Source: Proteiniborus sp. DW1
GTDB lineage: Bacteria > Bacillota > Clostridia > Tissierellales > Proteiniboraceae
Reading direction: 5' to 3'
NCBI RefSeq assembly: GCF_900095305.1
Contig: NZ_FMDO01000004.1
Location: 1-36,760 of the forward strand
Length of the DNA stretch: 36,760 nt
Shown: positions 15,306 through 24,962 of the stretch, in pieces
Layout of the letters: the number at the start of each line of letters is the position of its first letter
How positions within the stretch are numbered: the first letter of the stretch is position 1
Translations under genes and position numbers: made by a program
Notes under the pieces: generated by a model
Told to the model about the DNA's origin: nothing
The model's database searches: none
What the model saw: the letters and a program-made list of their open reading frames with translations, nothing else

Positions 15306-18300
15306 ATGGGTACATCTATAAAACGAGGAATAGCATTTTTACTTATTAGTATTATGACTCTATCTTCATTAAATATTGTAGGAGCTGCAGAAGCTAACTC
15401 AAAAATCGACATTTTAAAAACATATCCCGCTAATAACTCCATAATATCTGAAGACTTAAAAGAGATCACATTCGAGTTTAAAGGTGATATTTTATTGAAT
15501 CAGACAAATATAAAAGAAAAAATAGAAATCAATGCATATAAAATAGACAAGGATATTCCAGGATTAAATTCAGACTCTATAGATAATTATGATGTTTTCA
15601 TAGAAGAAGGAAATAAACTAATACTAAAGAGATTACCTGACAAAGGGAACCTAAATGAATTCAGTTATTATACAGTTACCTTAAAAGAAAAGGTTTTAAA
15701 ATTGAAAAATAATGCTGGTAAGAGCATTTATAATAAAGAAGAAAGGATAAACTTTACTACCAATAATATGGTTAAAGAAACTTTTCCCAAGAACAACCAA
15801 GGGGGAATAGACCATGAAAAAGTAGAACTTGAACCTACTATAACTTTTAAGTTTAAATACCCTATAGAAATACTAAGCAAAAATAAAATAAAAATAAGCT
15901 CAGATGGGATAGAGTTTTTGTTAGACCCAAATGAAATAAAAACATCAGGAAACAATCAAATTCTAAATATATCAATCAATGACATAGAGACAAAAGACAA
16001 GAAAAAATACAAACTGAGACCTAATACACTATACAAGGTTACCCTTGAAAAGGGAGCTGTTAAATTTAAAAACTATAATATACGAAACGAAGAAGATATT
16101 AATCTATATTTCATAACAGAGGGAGTTGGGGATATACCATACATCACCCAATATACATCTACAGTAGGCAAGCCTATGGATGATATAACTTTAATAGATA
16201 AAACAGAGCTAGGACCAGACGGGAGCATATACATACATTTTAATGAACCAGTTAGATGGGACAAAGGAAAAAAACCACTTACTAGTGATGTAATGCTCTA
16301 TAAAATTCATAAGCCTACCAAGACAGAGTTTGATTACTCAAGTAAAAAAATAAATGAAACATATACATATCTTTCAGATGGCAAAACAATAATAACAGAA
16401 AATAATGAAAAGATGGAAAGAATCCCTGTATCTAAAATAGAGATATTAGAAGAATATGAAAATATAATAAAGATAACACCAATCAATCAACTACTTTCAT
16501 TGAACCAATACAATCTTAAACTTAGCAAAGAATTTATAGAAAACTATAAAGCCTATAATTTAGACAAAGATATAGACTTTTATTTTTGGACGAAACCTTC
16601 TGTAGATAAACTAGATGCAAAATGGGAAACTGATAAAATGACTGCAGAATACATAAAAGAAAGTATTATATCTCCTTATAAAAAGGAGTACACACTCTAT
16701 GGAGTACCACAATACACTAACATAATAGATGCTACAGATGAAAATAAAGAGAATCCAATTGTTCTTTATGCAGAAGGGGAGTTACTTCCAAAGGTTGATA
16801 ATATCGGGGCTCTATCTCAAATAACATTAAGAGAAGTTTTTTTTGATGAGGAAAGTAAAGAATATAAAGACAGGTCAGATATAGGCTTCTTAAGGTACAA
16901 GCTACAATATTATCATGAAAAAGCTGGTTCAGAGTATATAAAGAAAACAAAAATCTCTCTCTATCCAAGTAAAACACTAGAAAGGGGTAAAAACTACAGA
17001 CTAATAATAAACGAAGGAACATTTGAGACTCGTTCAAGACATGAGATAGAAGAATTGAGGTTAAATTTTGTAGTAGAAGGAAGTGCTAAAGACTCAGTAG
17101 GGATATATGACATAGAGCCTAGTAGGGGATTAAAAATAGGAGATATAGCTCAAGGAAAACAGGCATTTAAAATTATAGGATTTAATTTTAGCGAAAAAAT
17201 AGAAAGAATTGACCTAATACCTGAAAATGATATATTAAATAAAATGAAGAAAATAACTATATGGCCTGAGGATATTAGGTTTAAGACTATTACAGAACTA
17301 GAAGTGCTTCTTAGAGGAGAAGTAGCACAACAGCTATCAAAGGAAGAAAGCATAGGTGACTATAGAGTACGAATTTATTTTGATAACTCTATATCAAAAA
17401 AGGAAATAGACTCTGAGAATTCATACTTAACAGTATTACCTAATAAAACTCCATATATCAAAGACATATATCTTACCGATTTGTGGAACTTTCAATGGCT
17501 GATTAAAGATGGTGTGACTACCAACGACTTAGAGTATTCTTCTAATTATAACTATTTAGTTCTTAAAATAGGACATGATGACGATAATATTGAGCTAAGT
17601 CCAAATCCTCTAGATAAGATATCATTAACAGCAGAAGGAAGTACAATAAATCTAGTAGACAAAAGTGGAGAAGAACCGAAGTTGATAAAAGACATACCTC
17701 AACCAGGTATATTAATCCCTATAAAAGGTTTAGCTTCTAATACTAAATATCTACTAACTATAAAGGAAGGATTAGTACAAACAGTAAATGGTTCTTCAGG
17801 AACAGAGGCCATAACGGGTATATTTTTTACAACAAGAACTAATCCCCATGTACACACTGTGTTTACAGGAAGTGTAACAGAAGATTATGATCCATCAGAA
17901 CCCATATATATTAAAGGAGGAGACTTTGTAGACACATATTATGATTATGTCACTGTTTATTTCAACGATATAGAGGCACAGAGGGCAAAGATAATAAAAG
18001 ATACATCTACAGGAGAAGTATTTCTAGAGGTATACCTTCCTAGAAGACTACGAGTAGGTACTTATGATATTACTATATCAAACGGTGAGAATCATAGTAC
18101 GACATTAGACTCGGCATTTAGTGTAGTAAGATTAGGAGAATATTTACCAAATGAAATAGAATCACTAAAAGATAGAACAAAAATGGGAGATATAATGTCC
18201 AGCCTAACCATAAGCCACGATACCCTCCTATTAGATTCAAGATATTCAGATACGAGAAGCCTAGAACTTGATTTAGACGAATTAATGGGACAGGAAGTGT

Positions 18301-18725
18301 TGATTAGAAAGATCAAGTACGAGGCTCACAGGAATGATACCTTAAACAAGCTAGAGACTACGTCAATATGGGCAAATGTTACCCTAAGGGACATAAGACC
18401 AGAAGCAAATGAAAGAAGAAACGAAATAGAGATAATGGTAGGACGCACAGATCCATTGACTGTAGAGACATTAAAAGGAAAGCTAAGAGGTGCAAACATT
18501 AAATCAGAATTTATTAGTGTATCAGGAACTGGGTATAATGTATCTAACATAGAACTATCTATTCCATACAAGGATAGCGATGGTAAAAACCTAACAGCCC
18601 TAAGATACGATGAAGCTACTAGAAGATGGGAAGAAGAAATCTTCCAAGTAGACACAGTAGAAAACCGAGTCAATATAACATCATATAGAAAGGGTATATT
18701 TGTAATAGTAGAAACTCAAAATTAA
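15306..18725 (+). CDS. Large secreted Ig-like domain protein
   Basis: A 1139-residue exported protein. The signal peptide ends near GAAEA (28-30). Successive Big_5/SbsA-type Ig-like modules follow, recognisable by openings like TYPANNSIISEDLKEITFEF (39-58) and closings such as INFTT, LYFITEG, FYFWTKP and IFFTTR. IPT-like segments occur near 598 (DIEPSRGL...FKIIGFNF) and 845. A distinct C-terminal domain (about 955-1139) ends IFVIVETQN. There is no SLH, LPXTG or transmembrane anchor, so attachment must come from another protein or non-covalent binding. The start follows AAAGGAGAG. It is the first gene of a probable four-gene operon (15306-28149). Function is not recognised; a structural or adhesive surface role is inferred. 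Confidence 0.85.
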   Translation: MGTSIKRGIAFLLISIMTLSSLNIVGAAEANSKIDILKTYPANNSIISEDLKEITFEFKGDILLNQTNIKEKIEINAYKIDKDIPGLNSDSIDNYDVFIEEGNKLILKRLPDKGNLNEFSYYTVTLKEKVLKLKNNAGKSIYNKEERINFTTNNMVKETFPKNNQGGIDHEKVELEPTITFKFKYPIEILSKNKIKISSDGIEFLLDPNEIKTSGNNQILNISINDIETKDKKKYKLRPNTLYKVTLEKGAVKFKNYNIRNEEDINLYFITEGVGDIPYITQYTSTVGKPMDDITLIDKTELGPDGSIYIHFNEPVRWDKGKKPLTSDVMLYKIHKPTKTEFDYSSKKINETYTYLSDGKTIITENNEKMERIPVSKIEILEEYENIIKITPINQLLSLNQYNLKLSKEFIENYKAYNLDKDIDFYFWTKPSVDKLDAKWETDKMTAEYIKESIISPYKKEYTLYGVPQYTNIIDATDENKENPIVLYAEGELLPKVDNIGALSQITLREVFFDEESKEYKDRSDIGFLRYKLQYYHEKAGSEYIKKTKISLYPSKTLERGKNYRLIINEGTFETRSRHEIEELRLNFVVEGSAKDSVGIYDIEPSRGLKIGDIAQGKQAFKIIGFNFSEKIERIDLIPENDILNKMKKITIWPEDIRFKTITELEVLLRGEVAQQLSKEESIGDYRVRIYFDNSISKKEIDSENSYLTVLPNKTPYIKDIYLTDLWNFQWLIKDGVTTNDLEYSSNYNYLVLKIGHDDDNIELSPNPLDKISLTAEGSTINLVDKSGEEPKLIKDIPQPGILIPIKGLASNTKYLLTIKEGLVQTVNGSSGTEAITGIFFTTRTNPHVHTVFTGSVTEDYDPSEPIYIKGGDFVDTYYDYVTVYFNDIEAQRAKIIKDTSTGEVFLEVYLPRRLRVGTYDITISNGENHSTTLDSAFSVVRLGEYLPNEIESLKDRTKMGDIMSSLTISHDTLLLDSRYSDTRSLELDLDELMGQEVLIRKIKYEAHRNDTLNKLETTSIWANVTLRDIRPEANERRNEIEIMVGRTDPLTVETLKGKLRGANIKSEFISVSGTGYNVSNIELSIPYKDSDGKNLTALRYDEATRRWEEEIFQVDTVENRVNITSYRKGIFVIVETQN

Positions 18726-18789
18726 GCAGTTTAGCAAATCAAGTGAAAAACTATTAATCATTATTTATTAGCGAACAAGGGGTGATTTT

Positions 18790-21700
18790 GTGAAGAAAGT
18801 TATATCCATATTTTTAGCAGTGATGATAATCGTTTCAGGATTTCCGGTAGCTGATATTGTTGCATTTGCAGCTGAGGGAGAACCTGTATTTACCTCAATT
18901 ATAGTAAATAAAGTATTTAGAGACTTATTTGGAGTAGAAAAATACAGTATTATAATTAATGGTAACAACTTCACTGTAGATGGAAGGAATATAGTAGAAG
19001 TTGGCATAATGGGTGGTGACGGTACAGTAAAAGCCTTCACGCCAATTTATAGTTCTAAAACTATGCTTCAATATGAATTGAAACCTAGCGAATTGACAGG
19101 CAATCTGTTTATTGATGGGAAGCAAATAGATATATCTGAGCAGGATATGCCATCTATAACTAATAAAACACCAACAACTGGTATAGTAGATAGTGCAAGT
19201 AATGCAGAGATTACATTAATAGGTAGTGGGTTTAACAAGCTTTCTGGGGACCTAAAGGCTTATTTGTTTCAAGGGAACTCAAAACTTTCTACATTTACCA
19301 AAATAGATGATTCAACGATTCAGTCCACTGAATTAAAAGGGAAAACTGGAGTTTGGTCTGTTGAATTTGAGAAGAAGGGAAAAGTTGATAATCTTAAAAA
19401 AGAAAATGGAGACAATGCTGATCTTACTATTTCTCATAGATATATGGATATGTTCTCAGTACTAAATAGGCTTGATGTATCAGAAAAAATCGACCTTATC
19501 CCAACTCAAGGACCAGTAGAGAGTATTGTAATGCTTCAAGCTGATAACTTAAAACCAGCAAATGAAATGAGTATATTTTTCCTAAAGAACTTAGATGACC
19601 CTTATCTAGCTACTCATATGGGTATAAATGAAAATTACCGTAGAGATCTTAATCTACAAAAAGATATATTCAGTTTTACAGTGCCAAAAGATTTGACACC
19701 AGGATCATACTATGTTGTTCTTACAAATGAAGTGGATCCTAAGAAGGATATTAAAAGTCAAATAAAAAGCTATAAAATACTAGACTCTAAATTTACAGTA
19801 ATAGACAGAAAAAACATGGTATTAATCGATAGCATAGACCCTAATAAGGGTTCTTCAAAGGGTGTTGATGCTGTAATCAAAGGCATAAACATAGCTAGAA
19901 TAAGTCCTGATATTTATGAAGGTGGAAATAGAGTTGATATAGACAATACAAACACCAACAAAATGATAGTAAAATACACTGGTGGAACATATAAGATGAT
20001 AGGAGAGAATGGGGTAACAGTAAGTAATCTTACTAGAGAAATAAAATTCATTGTAGGAGGAGAGGTTACCTTTAGAGAAGGTTCTAAACTAGACGAAGCT
20101 GTATATGATTATATCAATGTAAGAGTAGGAGAGAACCTAGACCAACAAAATCTTGTAAAGGATGTCATAGTTGAGATAAAAACGATCATCGAATATGAAG
20201 AAAATGGAGACACAAAAAAATCAGAAGTATTTGAAACATATACGCTGAAAGATGGATTCACCTACGAAGCACTTGACTATGTACCAAGAATCACATCAAT
20301 AGTACCTGATAAAATTCCAGTAGATAATAATTTTGAGGCTATGGAAGGATTAAAGGTATCTATACTAGGAGAAAAATTCTTATTATACAGATATAAGGAT
20401 GGAGAAGGCAACATAAAATACAAGTATCCTAAATTCGATTTTGGTGGGCAATTTTCCATAGATCCAAATACAGAAGATATTCAAATGAGAATACTAGATA
20501 GACAAGGAAACGAAATAGATGGTACAGAAGGTAATGATTTAGGAAATAAAATACTTCTAACTATACCTTCAGGCAAAAAGGTAAAGGAAGATGTACTTAA
20601 CAGCCAACTAGATCTTAAAATTACAAACCCAATAAGAGTGCCAGATTCAGAAGATGAAGGTTCATCAGCTACCTATAAAATTGTATTTATAAAACCAGAA
20701 GGGGACAAAACACCCTTCATTACTTCAGTAACACCAAGCACTATAACGACCTCAGGGGAAAAGGGAGTACTCATAACAGGGCAAAACTTCTCCCAAAACT
20801 TCACTTTATATATGGATGGAGAGAGGATAGCGTCAGCAAATAGAAATGGTACAGGAACCGAGATAACCTTTGATGCTCCACCTAACCCAGAAGGTTATGT
20901 GCAACTAATAGTACAAAATGATGATGGGGCATTGGCTTTTTATGATAAATTTCTTTATGTAAAGACTTATACAGATCCTAAGATAAAAGATTTCAACCCA
21001 AAAAGAGGTACAGCAAATACCTTAGTTGACCTAAAAGGTGAAAACTTAGTTCCGCCTAATCCTTTTGTAAGAGATTTAGATGGTATAGGATTTATGAAAT
21101 TAATAGGGACTAGAATTTTTATAGGTGGAAAAGATATAAATACCTATACTACAGATAATAAATTAAAAGAATACGAAACACCTGAAGACAATAAAATATT
21201 ACAGGCTGAAGGAAATAAATTAAAATTATCAGATTATTACCATAGTATAATTCTTGAAGACGACAATGGAATATACTATAAGATATATTTTGATACTATT
21301 TCAGGAAAAACCTTATTAACTGATGGAGATAAGGACATATATACTATTACAGCTAAAGAAGGCAAGGTACTTGCGAAAAAAGGCGGAGATCCTGATGAAG
21401 AAGTCGTAGTAGACACTAAAGAAATAAAGGTTTATGGGAAGACTTTAAAGATAAAAACACCTTATGCAACAGAAATAAAAGATGGAAAAAATATCATTAC
21501 AGGAAACAGAGTAAAAGTATTAAATAACAACGAGTTGTATTTTACAGTGCCGATTCTACCAAGGGACGGATACTACGATGTAGAAATAGTGAATCCTGAC
21601 GAAAAGAGAGATGCGAGGAGAGGAACTGCTGGATTTAACTATTACTCTGACCCAACAGACTTGCCACCTAAAATAGAAAAGATAGATCCATCAGAAGGTT

Positions 21701-24700
21701 CAGTAGATGGACAATATGATATAACTATTACTGGTGAAAACTTTGTTGACAGGGGAGGAGATAAAAAAACTAGTGTAACCATAGGTGGAGTAGTTGTACC
21801 ACCACAAGACATAACAGTATCACCAGATGGTAAATCTATGACAGTAAAAGTACCTAAGTACCCAGGAGACTTGTCTAAAGAAACAGACATGGACAGGAAA
21901 TATGTAAATGTGGTAGTACAAAATCCAGAAGGTGGACCTTCTGACAGAAGGATAAACGGATTTGCATATGTTATTCCTACGTCTAATCCTAAAATAGACA
22001 ATATATTTGAAAACAAAGGGTCAGCAGTAGGAGGATATATAGTAACCATAGAAGGCTCAGGATTTAGATACTTCGAACCATTCAAAGATTCTAATAACAA
22101 TGGTATATGGGATGAAGGAGAAACTTTTACTGAAGAGAACGACAAAAACAAAAATGGAAAATGGGATGATTTGAGAAGGGGAATACCCGAAGACCTTAAA
22201 GCAGAATGGGACAAGCTTGTAGTACCAATATTACCAACCGTCTATTTTGGAGATAAGATAGCAAAGATAAAAAGCTTTACTGAGTCTACTATAGATGTAG
22301 AAGTTCCAAAAGGAATCAAAGGACCAGTACAAGTTTATATAGTAAACAATGATCGTGGAATATCCAATAAATTCACATTCACATATGAAGCGTCTAGTCC
22401 AAAGATAAATTCTATTAGACCAACGTCAGGAAGAAAAAAAGGTGGAGATAAACCAGAGATATTTGGAGAAGGATTTGCAGAGAGCAGTGTTTTAATCTAT
22501 GATAACCTAAGTTCTCTACCTAAAGAGAGAAATCTAGTACAGCTACAGTTTGCTAACTTAAACGATAACAATATGACAAACGCGAACCTACCTTTAGATA
22601 ATCTAGATTCAGGTAGAGTAAGAGATAGAATTGCTCAAGCTAAGGCAGGACAATTAGAGTTGAGATATGATGCAACAGGGGACGGACCAAAGCTAAGCTT
22701 GACTCTTACTGATAATAGTAAAAAATATACTGGAACTAACATTCCATATAATGATCAAGAAGTATTCATACCTTTAAACTTATTAGTAAATGATAAGGGT
22801 GAAAGGTATGAAGGAAATGAAATGGTTCGTATTAGAAGAGAGCTAATACAAGGAGCAAACAATACCTATAGAATAAGAATAGATAGAGGATTTTCACCTA
22901 GTACAGAATTAGAAAATCCAAGGCAAATAATTGTAGTTACTCCATCATACTACACAATAGGAGAAGTTCAAGTTCAATTAATAAACCCTGATGGAGGAAT
23001 AGCAACAACTAAATATACTTATACAAACCCAGATAGTAAACCACAAATAAAAAACATCACAAAAGATGGACAAGAACCACAGCTTGGAAAGATAGATAAC
23101 CGAGATATGAAAGTACATCAAATATCATATCGTGGAGGAAATGAACTAACAATCATAGGAGAGGATTTTAGGGAAAATGCTACAATCCTAATAGGAGATA
23201 TAATGACATTTACCCCAAATCAAATAAAGTATGAGCTTTCTGATAATTACAACGAAGATAGATTAACAGTTACTATACCAGCACTAAATGAGAATCTAGT
23301 AGGGGATAAACTACATAGAGTAGTAGTAGTTAATGAAGATGGAGCATCAGCTGCATCCGATTCACTTGAACCGCCTATATATATACAGATTATTAAAGGA
23401 GAATCTGCTCCAACTATAGAAAGCATAACACCAAATAGCGGTCCAGTAAAAGGTGGTACAGAAGTTATTATAAAGGGAAAAGATTTCAGAAAAACTATGG
23501 AAGGATATGAAGGCAAAGAATTAGCTGTGTATTTTGGGGAAGTAAAAGCAGAAGTAAAAGAGGTTGCTTACAATACTATAAAAGTCATCAGTCCACCAAA
23601 TATACCAGGCAAGGTTGCAGTCAAAGTAGTTAATCCTGATGGGGAATTAGCACAACCAGTAGGTACATTTACTTACCTGAGCTCACCTACCATATCATCA
23701 GTGGTAGACCCATCAGACACAAAAGAAACTACAAGAATAAGCACTATATCAGTAGAGGGTGGAGAAGTCATAAAACTTAAGGGTTCAAGCTTTTCTGTAG
23801 GAGCTAGAGTAGTATTTGCACCATCAATAAGAAAAGCGTTAGATAATGAAATAGATAGTGGAAATGCAATAAACATTGGAGGTGAGTGGTATATAATAGA
23901 ATCAGGAGTAGATGGCACAGAAGTAAATGTCATAGACTCAGAAACCCTAACAGTAAAGACTCCTCAAAGTAAAGAAGGTACAAAAGGAGTCATAGTCATA
24001 AACCCAGACAAAGGAGCAAGTGATATATATCAAGACCTAGAATACGGACTGCCACAGCTTAAACCACCAACTAAAGTAGAAGCAGAGCTAGTATATGACA
24101 GGTATATAAAAGTACACTGGACACCAGTAAGCGGAGCAAAAAGCTATGAAATCTATGTAGTCATTAATGACAGACAAAAAGAGTTTATAGGGAACACTGA
24201 TCTAACATCCTTTGTATACCAAGATTTAGAGCCACGAACAAGATACCAGTTTATAGTAAAGACCATAGGAGATTATGGTTCATCCTTGGGCTCTGATGAA
24301 AGTAACATAGTTAGAACAGGTAGAGTAGTAGGGCCTCCAGATACAGACAGTGGAATTACAGAAAAAACTACCACTACTAAATCTGGAGATACAGTAAATA
24401 TAATAATAGGAACAAAAGATTACGATAAAAAAGATACAACAATAGACCTTACAAAAACGGAATATGCAGGAACCAACAAAATTGTTATAACTATTCCTGC
24501 CAAAATAATAGCTGCAAGAGATTCAAAAAATATAAACATAATAGGAACAGACTATAATATGTCATTTAAGCCAGATGTCTTTGGTCATTCAAATGTCATA
24601 GCAAATAGAGACAAAGATGATGCAGGTGTCAGGTTTACCATAGAAAACAATAAAGGTGACACAAAAACGGGAAGTCAAGCATCACTATCAAATCAATATT

Positions 24701-24954
24701 TATTATATGCAGACTTCTTCATAGGGAAGAACAGCTCAAAAATAGATAATCTTGCTTCATATATAGACTTTACTCTAGACTATGACCATGCAAAAGCAGA
24801 TTTAAGAAAAGCAAAAGAAGTTTACCTAGGAAGATATAATGAATATAACGAATCTTGGGAAAGTACAATATCTGAGGTAAGAGGATTTAATAGTTCCATA
24901 AGAGCTACTATTAATAAACTGGGTAGATACACTGTATTTGGAAAGAGGGGATAG
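18790..24954 (+). CDS. Giant secreted IPT/TIG-repeat protein with FnIII domain
   Basis: A 2054-residue exported protein starting at GTG, 7 bases after AAGGGG, with a signal peptide ending near AFAA (28). About twelve IPT/TIG-like repeats carry the pattern P-x-I-x-x-I-x-P-x-x-G...G-x-x-[VI]-x-I-x-G-x-x-F. They start near residues 121, 234, 343, 498, 642, 729, 959, 1066, 1203, 1417, 1540 and 1632. Inside the repeat at 1066 lie two calcium-loop-like motifs, DSNNNGIWDEGE (1100-1111) and DKNKNGKWDD (1118-1127). A fibronectin type III domain spans about 1758-1848, and a C-terminal domain with a YNEYNESWE segment ends GRYTVFGKRG. No SLH or sortase anchor is visible. It is probably a surface fibre, adhesin or substrate-binding scaffold; the ligand is unknown. 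Confidence 0.88.
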   Translation: MKKVISIFLAVMIIVSGFPVADIVAFAAEGEPVFTSIIVNKVFRDLFGVEKYSIIINGNNFTVDGRNIVEVGIMGGDGTVKAFTPIYSSKTMLQYELKPSELTGNLFIDGKQIDISEQDMPSITNKTPTTGIVDSASNAEITLIGSGFNKLSGDLKAYLFQGNSKLSTFTKIDDSTIQSTELKGKTGVWSVEFEKKGKVDNLKKENGDNADLTISHRYMDMFSVLNRLDVSEKIDLIPTQGPVESIVMLQADNLKPANEMSIFFLKNLDDPYLATHMGINENYRRDLNLQKDIFSFTVPKDLTPGSYYVVLTNEVDPKKDIKSQIKSYKILDSKFTVIDRKNMVLIDSIDPNKGSSKGVDAVIKGINIARISPDIYEGGNRVDIDNTNTNKMIVKYTGGTYKMIGENGVTVSNLTREIKFIVGGEVTFREGSKLDEAVYDYINVRVGENLDQQNLVKDVIVEIKTIIEYEENGDTKKSEVFETYTLKDGFTYEALDYVPRITSIVPDKIPVDNNFEAMEGLKVSILGEKFLLYRYKDGEGNIKYKYPKFDFGGQFSIDPNTEDIQMRILDRQGNEIDGTEGNDLGNKILLTIPSGKKVKEDVLNSQLDLKITNPIRVPDSEDEGSSATYKIVFIKPEGDKTPFITSVTPSTITTSGEKGVLITGQNFSQNFTLYMDGERIASANRNGTGTEITFDAPPNPEGYVQLIVQNDDGALAFYDKFLYVKTYTDPKIKDFNPKRGTANTLVDLKGENLVPPNPFVRDLDGIGFMKLIGTRIFIGGKDINTYTTDNKLKEYETPEDNKILQAEGNKLKLSDYYHSIILEDDNGIYYKIYFDTISGKTLLTDGDKDIYTITAKEGKVLAKKGGDPDEEVVVDTKEIKVYGKTLKIKTPYATEIKDGKNIITGNRVKVLNNNELYFTVPILPRDGYYDVEIVNPDEKRDARRGTAGFNYYSDPTDLPPKIEKIDPSEGSVDGQYDITITGENFVDRGGDKKTSVTIGGVVVPPQDITVSPDGKSMTVKVPKYPGDLSKETDMDRKYVNVVVQNPEGGPSDRRINGFAYVIPTSNPKIDNIFENKGSAVGGYIVTIEGSGFRYFEPFKDSNNNGIWDEGETFTEENDKNKNGKWDDLRRGIPEDLKAEWDKLVVPILPTVYFGDKIAKIKSFTESTIDVEVPKGIKGPVQVYIVNNDRGISNKFTFTYEASSPKINSIRPTSGRKKGGDKPEIFGEGFAESSVLIYDNLSSLPKERNLVQLQFANLNDNNMTNANLPLDNLDSGRVRDRIAQAKAGQLELRYDATGDGPKLSLTLTDNSKKYTGTNIPYNDQEVFIPLNLLVNDKGERYEGNEMVRIRRELIQGANNTYRIRIDRGFSPSTELENPRQIIVVTPSYYTIGEVQVQLINPDGGIATTKYTYTNPDSKPQIKNITKDGQEPQLGKIDNRDMKVHQISYRGGNELTIIGEDFRENATILIGDIMTFTPNQIKYELSDNYNEDRLTVTIPALNENLVGDKLHRVVVVNEDGASAASDSLEPPIYIQIIKGESAPTIESITPNSGPVKGGTEVIIKGKDFRKTMEGYEGKELAVYFGEVKAEVKEVAYNTIKVISPPNIPGKVAVKVVNPDGELAQPVGTFTYLSSPTISSVVDPSDTKETTRISTISVEGGEVIKLKGSSFSVGARVVFAPSIRKALDNEIDSGNAINIGGEWYIIESGVDGTEVNVIDSETLTVKTPQSKEGTKGVIVINPDKGASDIYQDLEYGLPQLKPPTKVEAELVYDRYIKVHWTPVSGAKSYEIYVVINDRQKEFIGNTDLTSFVYQDLEPRTRYQFIVKTIGDYGSSLGSDESNIVRTGRVVGPPDTDSGITEKTTTTKSGDTVNIIIGTKDYDKKDTTIDLTKTEYAGTNKIVITIPAKIIAARDSKNINIIGTDYNMSFKPDVFGHSNVIANRDKDDAGVRFTIENNKGDTKTGSQASLSNQYLLYADFFIGKNSSKIDNLASYIDFTLDYDHAKADLRKAKEVYLGRYNEYNESWESTISEVRGFNSSIRATINKLGRYTVFGKRG

Positions 24955-24962
24955 GAGTCATG

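Noticed and set aside
21642..22214. 190-residue minus-strand open frame inside the giant IPT gene
   Set aside because: It has no ribosome binding site, a low-complexity Ser/Pro-rich product, and is fully inside a well-supported plus-strand gene.
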